From: Cystobasidiopsis lactophilus
Taxonomy: Eukaryota > Basidiomycota > Agaricostilbomycetes > Agaricostilbales > Chionosphaeraceae
DNA length: 64,000 nt
Direction: 5' to 3'
NCBI GenBank assembly: GCA_001599975.1
Contig: BCIO01000001.1
Span: 2,480,001-2,544,000, forward strand
In this document: piece by piece, positions 48,114 through 60,414 of the stretch
How the letters are laid out: every line of letters starts with the position of its first letter
How positions within the stretch are numbered: the stretch's first letter is position 1
Program-made: the position numbers and the translations under genes
Notes under the pieces: model-generated
What the model was told of the DNA's origin: nothing
What the model saw: only the letters and a program-made list of their open reading frames with translations
The model's database searches: none

Positions 48114-51042
48114 ATGGTGGCCAATTACTCTGTCGAAGTCGGTGAAGCTCTGGAGGGCGAGGGCAAGGCTGTGAGCGCCGTCCAAAGATCAGGTTTGTGG
48201 AAGGCCGAATCGCTGAGATTGACTTCTACGGGCAGCGCCGAAGCACGCTCAGCCCGGACAAGCTGCTCGAGAGGCCCGAGCCTGGCATCAACACCATCTA
48301 CGACGTCGTCCAGCGCAGCGTGCGCTCCTTCAAAGACCAGGACGCGGTCGGCTACCGCGATGTCGTCAAGATTCACTCCGAGGAGAAGGAGGTGTCCAAG
48401 ATGGTCGACGGCAAGGAGGTCAAGGAGAAGAAGACCTGGAAGTACTTTGAGCTGAGCGTGCGTGCCGCAATCACAGGGCAGGCTGTGCAGCAAAGCTGAC
48501 CGTCCGGCGCCCACAGGACTACAAATACTGGACCTACACCCAGCTCGGCGAGAAGATAGACGCCGCCTCGTCGGGCTTGGCCAACCTGAACCTCAACAAG
48601 AGCACCCGATTCAACATTTACGCCTCCACTTCGCCGCATTGGCAGCTCCTCGCTTGGGCCTGCTCGAGCCAAGCCATCACTTTCTGCACCTCTTACGATT
48701 CTCTCGGCGAAGAAGGCGTCAGTGGCGCTCTGCTTTAGTCCTACCGTGCGAAGCGTGTTGATGTGGTGTAACTTACAGCTGGAGCACTCCTTGAACGAGC
48801 CAGACGTTGTCGGCGTCTTCACCAACGCCGACCTCCTGCCCACGCTCAAGAAAGTCCTGCCCAACTGCCCGACCGTGCGCGTGGTGATTTACGACGGCGA
48901 GCTCAAGGACAAGTCGCTGGCGGAGGAGATGAGCAAGATCAGGGAGGACATCAAGGTCCTCACCCTCGACGAGCTCCTCGCGGACGGCAAGGCCAACCCC
49001 AAGCCCGCCACCCCGCCCCAGCCCGAAGACGTGGCCTGCATCATGTATACGTGAGTGACCTAATCACCTATCTGTGCCTTCAAGGGCAGTGATGAAGGGG
49101 TTGCGCAGGTCTGGCTCGACGGGCAAGCCCAAGGGCGTTGTCATCACCCATCACAACCTCGTCTCTTCCAGTACGTGTTTCCTCAAGCTGCCGCACACTC
49201 CGTGATAAGCAAACACCGATGCAGTCGCTGGTGTTCTGACCTTGCTGGCCGACTACATCAAGCCCGGCGAGTCTTACATTGGTAAGCAAGCCAGTGATTC
49301 TTCGGTGTTCTTGATAACTGACCCAACTATCACACAGCCTACCTGCCACTCGCTCGTGAGCTCCTCGGTTGTCGTATCATCGCACGTTAATTGAGCAGCC
49401 CCTTCATGTGCACAGACATCCTCGAATTCATCGTCGAATGCGCCATGTTTTACGTGGGCCTCCCCATGGGCTATGGCAACGTCAAGACCTTGACGGACGC
49501 CTCGGTTCGCAACTGTGTCGGCGACATCCGCGCTTTCAAGCCCACCATCATGGTTGGCGTGCCCGCTGTCTGGGAGCTCATCCGCAAGGGCATCGCCACC
49601 AAGGTGAAGGCCGGCGGCCCCGTCAAGTCCCGCCTGTTCTCTGGCGCCATGGCTGCCAAGCAAGCCAGCCCTTCTATCTTGGGACCCATCGCGGACGCCG
49701 TTGTCTTCAAGCAGGTCAAGCAAGCCACCGGCGGCAGGCTCAAGTATGCGCTGTCCGGCGGCGCGGCTATCAGTACCGAGACCCAAGAATTCTTGAACAC
49801 TGCTTTGGTCACCCTCATTCAAGGCTATGGTGCGTCTCGGTTGCTTCTGGGCTTGCAAAAGAAAGCTCACATTTTGAGACAGGCATGACTGAATCCTGCG
49901 GGTGAGTGAGATGGCGAAAGTCATGATATGAATGGGCCTCTCATGTGCCCTCTCTGTTTCCCACAGCATGTGTGGTAAGTCCAAGAGATCGACTTCTGTG
50001 CCGTCGCAAAAGCTGAGAACGCCTTCGTCCAGCGATTCTGCCACCGGCGTTCTATCGCACCAAGTCTGTCGGCATGGTCGTGCCTTCCATTGAGATCAAG
50101 CTCAGGGACGTGCCGGACGCTGGCTACTTCGCCAAGAAGACGCCTTCGCAGGGCGAGATCTTGATCCGCGGCGGCTCGGTCACTGGCGGCTACTTCAAGG
50201 TCCATCTCATTCCGCGCGTATTGTGTGTCGTTACTGACCTTGCTTTGCTTGAACGTGACAGAGAGACGATCTGAACGCGGAAGCTTTCGACAAAGATGGC
50301 TGGTTCTTGACCGGTGACATCGGCCAGTGGAACGAGGATGGCACGCTGAGCATCATCGACCGCAAGAAGGTTTGCTCTCCGTGTCCAGCCTTGTCAGTCG
50401 TATCAGAAAGTGACGGTTGTCCGACAGAACTTGGTCAAACTGTCGGGTGGCGAATACGTCGCGCTGGAGGTGGGTTGAGCTTCTCCAGTTCTCCTTTGCT
50501 GTCTCTCAAAACCACCGCAGCGCTTGGAGTCTACCTACAAGGCCTGTCCCATCGTCTCCAACATCATGGTCCACGCTACCTCCGACGCCAAACAACCGAT
50601 GGCTGTAAGTTCCGCATCCGTTGAAGAACGAAAGCAGACGGCTGAACGAGATGCAGATTGTTTTCGTGCACGAGGCCAATCTGAAGCACCTGACCGGCTC
50701 CACGGGCAGCGCCGAGGATATGGTCCAAGACGACAAGGTCAAGGCCGCCGCCTTGAAGGACCTCAACAACACGGGCAAGCGCGCCGGCTTCCGCTCCCTG
50801 GAGATGCTCCAGAACGTCATCTTGACCGCCGAGGAGTGGACTCCGCAGAACGGCTTGCTCACTGCCGCCCAGAAGCTCCAAGTGCGTTTTGCTCCGGGCT
50901 GCATCTTTCCTCTCTGACCGCGAGACTCCACAGCGCAAGGCCATTCTCGACAAGTACAAGTCCCAAATAGACAAGGTATGGGACTGCTCAATGGAGGTGG
51001 CGCATACAAGATCTGAAAGTGCCTTGTTAGGTCTACCCTTGA
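48114..51042 (+). CDS. Long-chain fatty acyl-CoA synthetase (Faa1/Faa4 type)
   Basis: Activates long-chain fatty acids to acyl-CoA. The start MVANYSVEVGEALEGEGKA joins, across a 65-nt intron (48171-48235), to RRSTLSPDKLLERPEPGINT, matching yeast Faa1. Key motifs: YWTYTQLGEKI, STSPHWQLLAWACSSQAITF, the AMP-binding P-loop MYTSGSTGKPKGVVITHHNL (about 49045-49170), YLPLAHILEFIVE, GVPAVWELIRKG, LSGGAAIST, QGYGMTESCG, GEILIRGG, and the FACS signature DGWFLTGDIGQWNEDGTLSI then KNLVKLSGGEYVALE. The last exon is only 12 nt (VYP and stop, 51031-51042). There are many small introns, including tiny exons around 49860-49990. Near-full family length. The yeast Faa1/Faa4 group is cytosolic or lipid-droplet associated. 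Confidence 0.92.
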
Positions 51043-51253
51043 CCGCCCGATACCTCGCCCGGCTCCTTTCCCCTCATGCTCCGCAGTACCCTCACTTGTA
51101 ATTCTCTTCAATGAACCGATGAAGTCCTTTTGAAGGCCAATTTTGCATATCGATGCCTTTGCACCACTGGCGCAGTAATTTTTTTGGGAGGCGAGCTCGA
51201 CCTGAGCCAATCGCCATGCTCGCATTGCGGCAGCCAGCAGCTCTTGATCTGAA

Positions 51254-52818
51254 ATGCAGAAGACTGCCATCCAGCAGCTCCGGAGGGCGCAGCCGCTGCT
51301 GAAGCGCGGCCTGGCGACGCCGTCGAGCGCGGCCGTCGACTTCCAGGTCGCCGATGCCAACGGGTTCAAGCTCGCTTCGACCGACGACGCCAGCAGCCCG
51401 ACCTCTGCCATCTCCATCGTCCTCAAGGCTGGCCCCAGGTACGAACCTGCGCCAGGTTTGGCCCACGTCTTGAAGAACTTTGTGTTCCGTGTAATCCCTT
51501 GCCCTTGCTTTATTTTGCGTTGGCGCGCCGCTGAAGCCATGGCCCCTTGCGCATTGACAGGCCACCAACAAGCGCAGTGCACTTCGGATCATCAGGGAAA
51601 CGGAGATCTACGGCGGCGTGCTCTCCAGCTCGCTATCTCGGGAGAATGTGTTTTTGACCGCAGAGTTCCTGCGCGGCGACGAGTGCGTAGCCTTGCTGTT
51701 TCCTATTGATCATGCTGCAGCAAGAGCTTAAATCCGCCGACCCTCAGGGACTACTTTGCCGAGATTCTGGGCCAAGTGCTGTCCGATTCAAAACTGGCGC
51801 TCTACGAGTTTTCGGAGAGTGTTGTGCCCCAGGTCGAGGCGGAATACACCCAGGCCGCCGCCACGCCAGAGGTCTTGGCCCTTGATCTGCTCCACCAGGT
51901 CGCCTTCCGAAAAGGCCTCGGCAACTCCATCTTTGCCAGCCCGCATTCCGCCGTGGCCTACGATGCCGCCAAGGGCTACGCCTCAGCCGCGTTCTCCACG
52001 CCTTCGAACATCGCTGTTGTGGCCTCCAACGTGTCATCCTCCTCCCTTAAGTCCCTCGTCAGCTCCCACTTCGTTGCTGGCTTGGCGCCATCCTCGACGC
52101 CCGCCTCTTCCGCAGCAGCCAAGTACTTCGGCGGCGAGACCCGGGCCCCCGGTGCCAGCAACGTCTTGGCCATTGGCTTCCAGGGTGCCGCTGCCGGCTC
52201 GCCGGAGCTCGCTGTGCTCAAGGAGCTCCTCGGCGGCGAACCCTCCGTCAAGTGGTCGTCTGGCGTCTCCAGCCTCGCTGCCAACGCCCCTGGCGCTGTC
52301 GCTTTCAACTACGGCTACTCTGATGCCGGTCTGGTCGGCTTCACCGTTTCAGGTGTGCCAGAAGGCCAGGTGGCCGATGTGGCCTCGAAGGCGGTTGCCG
52401 AATTCAAAAAGATCGCCAAGGGATCGTTGAAGCCGGAGGATATCAAGCGCGCTGTGGCCAAGGCCAAGTTTGAGGCGGCAACCCTTGCGGAATCCAGGTT
52501 GGGCAAGTTGGAGTTGGCCGGTAGCCAGGTGAGCGTCACATCTGCCCGTCTGCTCCTTTGAAGCCCAATACTGACTGCGCGGGCCCATAGGTCCTCTCGA
52601 GCGGCTCCCTCAGCTCCCTTTCATCGACTTTTGCTGCTCTGGACAAGGTTACTGGCGATTCCGTGGCCAAGGTCAGTTGGGGTGCTTACGTTGCGAGCGT
52701 GGCCTTGAGCTCATCGCCTTCTTTGCAGGCCGCTGCCGCCGCTCTCAAGTCTGCGCCTTCCGTGGTCGCTGTCGGCAACACTTTTGCCCTGCCCTACGCG
52801 GACCAGATTGGCTTATAG
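51254..52818 (+). CDS. QCR2: Cytochrome bc1 complex core protein 2
   Basis: Core subunit of respiratory complex III on the matrix side of the inner mitochondrial membrane. The start MQKTAIQQLRRAQPLLKRGL is a typical cleavable presequence rich in Arg and lacking acids. Then FQVADANGFKLASTDDASSP, ISIVLKAGPRYEPAPGLAHV and LKNFVFKATNKRSALRI, where core 2 lacks the HxxEH zinc site of active M16 peptidases, as expected. ETEIYGGVLSSSLSRENVFL and the long C-terminal half (FRKGLGNSIFASPHSAVAYD, GFQGAAAGSPELAVLKELLG) follow, ending TFALPYADQIGL at 52816-52818. Four to five introns. Core 1 or the MPP-beta subunit is excluded by the missing zinc motif and the GGVLSSSLSRE pattern. Confidence 0.92.
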
Positions 52819-53240
52819 AGAACAAACACTTCGGTCAAAATTGTGGCTTGTCGGAGGCTTCTCCCCCATAGTCCGCCACCATCTTTTACATATTAAATCA
52901 TCTTTGAAAAGAGAGTTTGCTTCACGGAAACCTTGACCTGTGCCTTTGGACAGATTGCAAACCCATAACAATGGCGGCAAGTTGTTGTCTAGCTCTGAAT
53001 GACTGGCTTCGAGGGCGAGTAAAGTGAAGACAAGAGGAAGATAGTGAATGCAAGCATGAGATGTATGAATTATGCAAAGCGATCAAGCACAGAAAGAACT
53101 TGATTAAACGAATGAAACGAGCACAACAAAGAAAGTCCGTAAGAAGGGAGGCTGTATGCACATTAGGACGAAGGCAGTGAAGAGTGAGTGAGAAGACGAG
53201 GTTGGGTATTAGCGGTGGTGGGATCGGACAATGCGTCGTT
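52819..53240. other. Convergent intergenic region
   Basis: About 420 bp between the QCR2 and CHS4 stop codons. I see no supported gene; it is relatively AT-rich and should contain both 3' UTRs. Confidence 0.5.
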
Positions 53241-55579
53241 CTAGGATATTGTACAGGAATCGGAGTCGGTCTTGCTGCCACGCTTGCCATCGGCGCCTGA
53301 GCCGCGGCGGCGGGCGCTGGTGGTTGCTCCCTAGAATCGAAGCGATGAGTGCGCCGAACGGGGATCGGGCGTAGTGTAAATCACTCACCACGTTGCTGCG
53401 CGGGGTTAGAGGTCCTTGGGTGGTGTTGAGCCTCTGCATGGCACGCATGTCGCCGTGTTCGGCAGCTCTGCCGTACCATATCATGGCTTCGGTGAGGTCA
53501 GGAGGCGTGCCCATTCCCGTCTACCAGCAAAACCTTCAGTTTGCAGCTCTGTGCCAGAGTTTGGCTGCTCACCTCGCTGAAGTAGCCCACGGCATACTCT
53601 GCTTTGGCCAGACCGAAGGAAGCAGCCCTTTTGGCCCACAGGTAGGCTTCGTGGTCGCTCTGTGGCATGACGCCAGGCGAGCCAACCAGGTACCAAGCCG
53701 TGAGGGCAAAACAAGCTTCCGGGTGCTCCTTTTGCGCGGCGATGTCTGCATGGCAGCGGTTGAGTTTGGAGGAAAATAGCAATAAGAGATGAAACGAGAC
53801 CGCACTGTAATAATGTATCGAGAGCGCCGAGTCTTGCGGGCAGCCCATTCGGCCATACTCGTAACACTCGCCCAGTTTGTAGGCGCTCTTGGCGTGGCCT
53901 AGCTCGCTGGCTTTCGCATAACACTCTGCGGCGTAGTCCAGATCGACAAAGACGACGTGCTCGATGCCGCGCTCGTGGAGAGCGCCGAGTTCGAACAGCG
54001 CCTCTACGCACTCGGGCGGGCAAGGGTCGGCCTCGTTGGCCATCTCTGCTGCTCTCTTCAACCACTTGAAGCCGTCTTTGGGCCGAGGAGCCAAGCCCAG
54101 CTCGCCCTTGATCTCGGCCATGCCCAAGCGAAACATTGCCGCGGGGTGAGAATCGGCGCAGGCTTTCCTGTTAATTCCCAGCACAACGTCAGGTCTTGCT
54201 GTATCACACGGAGAAAGGCTTGGAAAGAAACGGGGGACGAACCTATACCACTGGACCGCCTTGCCCCAATCCCTCCGGCACCCCAAAGCCAACTCGCAGC
54301 ACTTGCCAACCTTGTAGGCTGCATCCGTGTACCCGTGTTTGGCCGCTGCTTGTAGCAATGGCAGCGCCTTGTCCCAGTCCGCTTTACCCTTGACGTTCAA
54401 GATGCCTTTGATGTGCAAATTGGCCAGCAGGTACTGCGACGGCGTGTGCCCTCGATCGGCCAGCTTCCGGAGCAGAGAAGAAGCTTCTTTGACCAGAGCG
54501 TTGCGCTTGGTGGTGTTGGGCAGATCGGACTCGGTGGAGGAGACGGAGCCGTCCTTTTCCATGGGGAAGAGCGAATTCGCGGAGGCTGTGAGGTTGTTGG
54601 TCGCCGAGGACGAGCTGGAGCCGCTCAGGCCGAGCTGGCTGGGTGTACGCATGATGATGGAAGAAGAGGACGATGAGGGCGAGGCTCTCCGCATGTTGAA
54701 ATTGAGCGAGGACCGGCGAGACCGCGGTAATTTGGCCTCGGTCGCTCCAGGGCTTGGGGACCCGCTCGCCTCCAGCTCGGAGGCCACGTCATCCGACATG
54801 TCGTTGGCTACGTCGAGCATGAAGACGGCAAAGTCGTAGGTGACTTCAGGGTCGTTCGTCTTTTTCGCGTTGGCCCGGTAGAGCTCGAGCGTGCGGGCAT
54901 GTGAGAGCAGAGCAGCCGACGTGCCAACATGCAGGTGCGAGTGGTCGAGCAGAGGGATGGCTGGGAGCGGCGGGGTGGTGTCCTGGGCGCGGAGAGAGGG
55001 CGAGTAGGACGATGACATGATGGACGTCGGCCGGTCCGACCGCCTTCTGCCAGAGTAGAGCTCGGGAACCGACCGCCGAGGGTGATGATTTGAGTGAGAG
55101 GGCTCGTAGAGCTGCTTGTCAGAGGCGGAGGGGCGGATGTGGGCGTCGATGCCGTAGAAGGAGGATGGCCGACTGGTCGGACTGGCAACAACGAACTCTT
55201 GCGGCGAGTTGGCCGGCGACGGGACAGAGACCGTCCGCGTCCTGGGCGAGACTGGGGGCTCCAAGGCGCCGAAGAAGGACGAGGTGCGCTCGTGGGCCGG
55301 CACTGGCATGGACGTTTGCCTGGCGGATTCCGACTGCGACTGCTTTGCCAGCCTAGCGCCCCTCGGCAGGCGTTCCTCGATCGAAGGAGACTTGGACAGG
55401 TCGGTCTGCAGCTTGGGCAAGGCGCTCAGCTTGACGGGAGACGGCGCCGGCTCTTGCCCCAGTCCAAAAAAAGAGTCTCGTTGGGTCCGGTGCGGAGCTG
55501 GCCCTTCGAGCTCGACAATCTCGTCCTGGGACGAGTTCTGGCCGCCGCCATAGAAGTCATCGTCGCTAGAAGTCTGCAT
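53241..55579 (-). CDS. Chitin synthase activator Chs4/Skt5 with CaaX box
   Basis: Sel1-repeat protein that activates and localises chitin synthase. The start MQTSSDDDFYGGGQNSSQDE at 55579 begins a long disordered Ser/Pro-rich N-terminus with repeated SFFG/SFYG motifs (DSFFGLGQ, SSFFGALE, SSFYGIDA). The Sel1 repeats span about 54830-53440: LLRKLADRGHTPSQYLLANL, LLQAAAKHGYTDAAYKVGKC, FKWLKRAAEMANEADP, AECYAKASELGHAKSAYKLG, CFALTAWYLVGSPGVM, LWAKRAASFGLAKAEYAVGY, MIWYGRAAEHGDMRAMQRLN. After a final intron the tail reads ATTSARRRGSGADGKRGSK and ends SDSCTIS at 53241. CTIS is a CaaX prenylation box, as in yeast Skt5. Divergent from EXO84 and 5 kb from a chitin synthase gene. Confidence 0.88.
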
Positions 55580-55875
55580 CTTCCGGGCGATTCGTGGAGG
55601 AGGCTGTTGAAGCCAAGTTTCGCCAAGGTGGTGACAGACTCCTAATCTAGCATCTAGCGTCAGGAACTTGACGTGGGGCGACAAGCGTAGTAACACTTGC
55701 TACTCACAAGCTATAAGGCAGCTTGAAGGGCCATTGCTCGAAGGCCGCAAAGTGGTGCGAGAGGAAGAAGAAGCAGGGCGAGAGGTCTGACGCATCTAGT
55801 CGCGCACGGCCGCACGGGCCCAGGCTCTCAGAGCTCACCTCCAAACCCACCGTGGGTTTGGAGGCGGTCGACGAC

Positions 55876-58439
55876 ATGTCCTTGCAGGCGCCCAAATCCA
55901 ACCAGTCCTCGCTGAGGCGGGCGTCTAGCTTCAGGCCCGCGGAAGATGGGGTCCGCTTTCGCGAGCAGGCGCCTCCCATGCCGCGAAATCCCAGCTCGTC
56001 GTCAAACACCTCAGCCAGACGACCGGCAGGGCCGAGCAGCAGCAGCAGCAACAATGGCAAACCTTCGCGTCCCTCTCAGCCCTACAAGACGCCCTCTGGA
56101 GGCTCATCCAGCAACCGAGCGCCGAGCAATGGCCTGCCGCAGGGCGGTGGGATGGACAGGCGAAAGTCTCGGGTCGACGGCATGCTACAACGCAAACGCC
56201 AGTCCATCTCCTACACTCAAGCCGAGGCAAGGGCCCACACACGAGGGAACGCGCCTGCCGTGCCCTCCTTGCCGCCTCTGAGCTCGATCAATGCTGGGGC
56301 ATCCTTTATGGCGCCGCGCATGGGGCCAATGGGTTTGAACCTCGACGAGCTCAGTGTGGACGACTTTCAAGTGGACGATTGTTGGTGATTTGTTGCTTGC
56401 GACCGAAAGATGGCCCGCTCATCTCGTTCGGAAACAGACCTGAAGCGATACTTGGCCTCGCGCGGGCCTTCGTCAAAGTCCAATTTGGAGCAGCTCAAAG
56501 CCCTCAAAATCACTTTGCAGGCATCACTAGATAAGACCGCGGGCGACTTGCAACAAAGCGTGCTAGCGTTCGTGCATGCCCTTGTCCGGGAGGCCAGCTG
56601 GCTAACGAGACTTGGCCTACAGGAACTACTCCAACTTTGTGACGATTTCCAAAGAGCTTAGTGCGCTGGAAAACGAGATGCTCGAACTCAAGGGCGTGTT
56701 GGAAGAGTGGAGGACTGTTCCCGATAGTCTGGAGCTATCTAGCGAGACGGAGCTCGGGTTGGGGAGTTCCCTGGCTGCCTGTAAGCCCCTTTTTCCTGCC
56801 ACTTGCTTCTTAAATGGCCGGACCGGTGAACTCGGACGCAGCGTCAAGCCGTCGCAACGCCCGCAACTCGGTGGCCGACCTGGCGGCCCTCTACCGCAGT
56901 CAACTCGAAGCGCTATGGGAGAACGTTGAAGGCTCACAAAATCTGTTACCTCCGGTCCCAAACCGACGGATCATGGCCGAATCTGCGGCCTTCACGGAGC
57001 TCAACTCGGCCACCTACAAGCCTCGCGGGCCGGTGCACCTGTTCCTGCTCAACGACTCTATCCTGATCGCAATAAGGCGGAGGAGGCAGATGGGCTCCAA
57101 AGTCAAGCTGGTGGCGGACAAGTGCTTCGCTCTCAACGAGATTGTGGTCGTTGACCTCAAAGACGGCGGAGGTGCGTCTGGCTTTCCCTTCGATCTCCAC
57201 CGCGATCAAGCATTGACCCAACGCACAGAGCTGGCCAACGCCATCAAAGTCAAGCGCGGAAAGGAAATCTTCATCTTTTGTGCCGAAAAGCCAGAAGACA
57301 AGAAGGCCTTGCTCGCGGCCTTCAAGAAGGTGGCGGAAGAGATCATGGCCAAGAAGCGCAAGCAAAGCATTTGGGAAGCAGAATCCAGACGAGAGGTGCG
57401 TAGTATCACCATCACTAGTCACACGAGACCACTCTGAACAAACGTCGCATAGATGGAGCATGGCGGCGCTCCACCGCCTTTACCCAACAGCGACGCCGCT
57501 TCTGCTTTCAACGCGTCCGAGCATTTTGGCTTTGAGAAGGACGACCCAGCTGGCAAGGATGCGTCATGGCCGGACGATGTGGCGGACGAACTGTCTGTGT
57601 GCATCGCAACGCGGGACTTCGAAAAGGCTGCCCTGATGGTGGAGCGAAGTCGGTGTCTCTACATTGCACTTTGGTCCCTGTTTTAACCCAAGCAACCATA
57701 GGCAAGGCAGCATACCCACTCATCCAATCCGACGCCACTCTGCTCGCAACCTTCAAGGCCAAGATCGATGCTCGGATCATGGACTTCTCCGCTGCCCTTC
57801 TTCGCGACCTGCTGTCACCGGCTCTGCATAAGGGCACAACTGTCAAGACCGCCGGTTGGCTACAGAGATTGGACGAGACAGACCGGGCGCGCGAGACGTT
57901 CTTGCAAGGCCGGACCGCCATCGTCAAGCGGCGAGTCAAGCAGATCAAGTTCGAAGGCGACATTGGCGCCTACATCGGTGAACTGGCGATTGTTGTCTTT
58001 ACGCTGATCAAGAACACCTGCGAGTGGTATATGGCAGCATTTCGGGACAACAAGCTGGCCAGCGGTGGGTGCCGCCACCTTTTCCAGGTCACACTGTTAG
58101 CGGCCATCTGACTGGCTGCGGATTCACAGGTTTTGTGCAATGGGCAACAGAACAGGTCGAGCTGTTCTCCTCCATGTTCCGGCGGCAGGTCCATGGAACA
58201 GATCAGGAGGATCGCACCATCGAGGACGCCTTGGCTGTCACTCGCACCCATGCTCTAGTGGTGCGCTCCTGTTCCTTAACTTCTCAACAGTCTTGGCGCT
58301 TAAATCTAATCACAGCTACGCGATGTTGGATTGGACTTCGGCTTTATGTGAGTTTGCCTCCACCCGTTGCGGCCATCCACTTACTCACTTCATGGGCAGG
58401 TTCGATCAATTGCGAGACTCTTCCACATCACGGTCTTGA
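55876..58439 (+). CDS. EXO84: Exocyst complex subunit Exo84
   Basis: Tethers secretory vesicles to the plasma membrane. The N-terminal exon (MSLQAPKSNQSSLRRASSFR, Ser/Pro-rich) runs to LNLDELSVDDFQ, then an intron just before 56410 leads to SETDLKRYLASRG. Conserved blocks: LQASLDKTAGDLQQSV, NYSNFVTISKELSALENEML, ELKGVLEEWRTVPDSL (Vps51-like coiled coil), a PH domain (GPVHLFLLNDSILIAIRRRR, VKLVADKCFALNEIVVVDL, GKEIFIFCAEKPEDKKALLA), and the C-terminal helical rods (DFEKAALMVERS, DRARETFLQGRTAIVKRRVK, IAVVFTLIKNTCEWY-like segment). The stop is at 58439. A shorter start at 56410 is possible if the first exon is not joined. The identity rests on the coiled coil plus PH plus Exo84 order. Confidence 0.88.
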
Positions 58440-58631
58440 GAAACCTTGTAAAAGCGTTGTTGGGTCTAATGATTGCAACGAGGCTTGGAAAGATGATATG
58501 CAGCGGAAGGTTGAAGGTTGTACAAGCAAGAAATGGGTTTCGTGTGTGGAGTGGTCTACAAGGGACTGAGAGGAACGGAAAAGTCGCCAAGAAGGATGAT
58601 TAAAGTTGATACAATAAGAGGTAAACGCAAG

Positions 58632-60336
58632 CTACTCGTGCTGATACGAGCGGACCAGGTCGCTCATGAAAGAGTTTCCGCTGGCCTGTCGCGATGCAAC
58701 TTCGACGCCCAGCCCAATGGGCGGCAGTAGGTCGCCGTAGTTCTTCTTCTCCTCCACCAGCGTCGCCACCATGGGTGCAGCAGGCGGTGCCGGAGAAGAC
58801 GAAGGCGACGACTTGAACTCTGCCGGCTTCCAAGAAGAGACGGCGAACGGCGAGGAGGACGCGGGGGAGTTGGCCCGGATGGCCTGCAAGCGGGCTGCCT
58901 CCCTCTGCTTCCTCGCTTCATCTGAGTTCCAGCCAACCCGCGGGCTGTCCGGCTGCGGAGCGGCCTTAGGTAGGGGCGGAGATGGCAATTCCTCCTCTTC
59001 CACTGGCAGCTCATCATCGTCGTCCATAATGGAAGGATCGTCCTCGTCGCTTTCGCCATCCGTGGTGACCGGCGGTAGAGCGCTCAGGATGCTAACATGG
59101 ACGGAGGAAGCGGCTCTTGAGAGAGCTGGCGATCCGGGCAGGCTTTCGGGGAGCGGCGTAGTGACGGCGTCTTGGAAGTAAGACGATAGCGAGCTGGTCA
59201 GCTGCGAGGCCGCGCTGGCCAGCATGCTGCCTGAGGAGCTCCGATTGCGGCGCTGCTGGCTGGCCGCGAAAGGCCTTTGAGGCGGTGCGAGGACCTCGTC
59301 GTCCATGCTCGAAGGTTGGTTGTAGACGATGATCTTTGCAGAGGACGGAAAGCTCGCCACAGGGGAGGACGTGGGAGAGGCCGTCATCAGAGCGGACAGC
59401 GGCGGTGGCGATTGCGCTGTCCTGGCGGAGAAAGGCGAGATGGGAGAATCCATTGTCGGGGAAGCATTACAAGCATTACTGGCCAGCGATCCAACCGATG
59501 TACGACGCACCCCGCCACCAACGTTTGGCGACGAGGTTGGCATGGTTACGCTCAGCGTGGGCCTGACCAAAGGCGGCGCTTGGTGGGCGGCCAAGCCTGC
59601 AAGATCGGTGTACGAGTTGGACCTGGAATCGGGGGTCCTGGACAATAAGGCGCTAGGCGCCGAGTTGGCAGAGTTGACAGAGGTGGTGGAACGAGCGGCT
59701 CGAGCATTGAGGAAGACGCTGGCTGGCACCGTGGACCCATTGGCGTGGCCTGAGAGGGAGTGGATGCTCTCGTGGTAGGAACTGCGGTAGTGCGGCGGCG
59801 GCCTGGGTGGTTTGGCCAGTGGCTCGTCTACGTCGGCGCCCTGAAACTGCCCTGAAGCCTCCTTGCGGAAGGACTTGAGCTTGAACGAGTCTTCCTTGTC
59901 CTGTGAAGCCGTCTCAGGTAAGCAAGATGATGCAGATCAACTGGGTGACTAGCAACTCACAGTGTCAGGCGTCGAGGAGAAGGTCGAGCGGCGGAAGAAG
60001 GAGGAGAGCCGCTTGTTGTCACTAGCATTGCCGCTCGACGCCGCCGTCACAGACTGGGACAAGGGCGAGGTGTAGCTCTTCTTGGGCACTGGTGCCGGCT
60101 CTTGCTTCACAAACTCCTTGACCTTGCCCCTCTTGGTGAACAAGCCCATCCCATCGCCCGCCTTTTCACCTGCGAAATGGTCGATGCTGTCCAAACTGCT
60201 CTATAGCGTGAGCGGCCACGGCGCACCCGTTTGCTGGCTTTTGGGTTTGATAAAATGACTGCTCTCAGACGCTATTGGGTCTCAACAATGCCTTCAAACA
60301 CTTGGTGTGCTCCGGGCTGTTCAAGAAGAACGCCCT
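58632..60336 (-). CDS. Ser/Pro-rich protein of unknown function, 5' end uncertain
   Basis: Not recognised. The most upstream convincing exon starts at an acceptor at about 60336 and reads FFLNSPEHTKCLKALLRPNS, then after an intron LDSIDHFAGEKAGDGMGLFT, GKVKEFVKQEPAPVPKKSYT and SSFFRRSTFSSTPDT. Next come KDSFKLKSFRKEASGQFQGA and KPPRPPPHYRSSYHESIHSL, then a long disordered Ser/Pro/Ala-rich region with an acidic patch (ESDEDDPSIMDDDDELPVEE). The end is ASGNSFMSDLVRSYQHE at 58632. The first coding exon with an ATG was not resolved; it must lie close to the chitin synthase start at 60415. The conserved-looking short ends around a disordered middle suggest an adaptor or scaffold, which is inference. 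Confidence 0.6.
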
Positions 60337-60414
60337 CTGTGATTCGCATTCCCTCTGGTCACCTTCTCGCCTCTGTCTTTGCCTGCATCCGACCATGGAT
60401 TAATCTGATGTGCC

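Noticed and set aside
48160-48240. Apparent 22-nt intron at the start of the acyl-CoA synthetase
   Set aside because: The acceptor at 48235 gives a 65-nt intron and joins EGEGKA to RRSTLSPDKL, which matches the family better.
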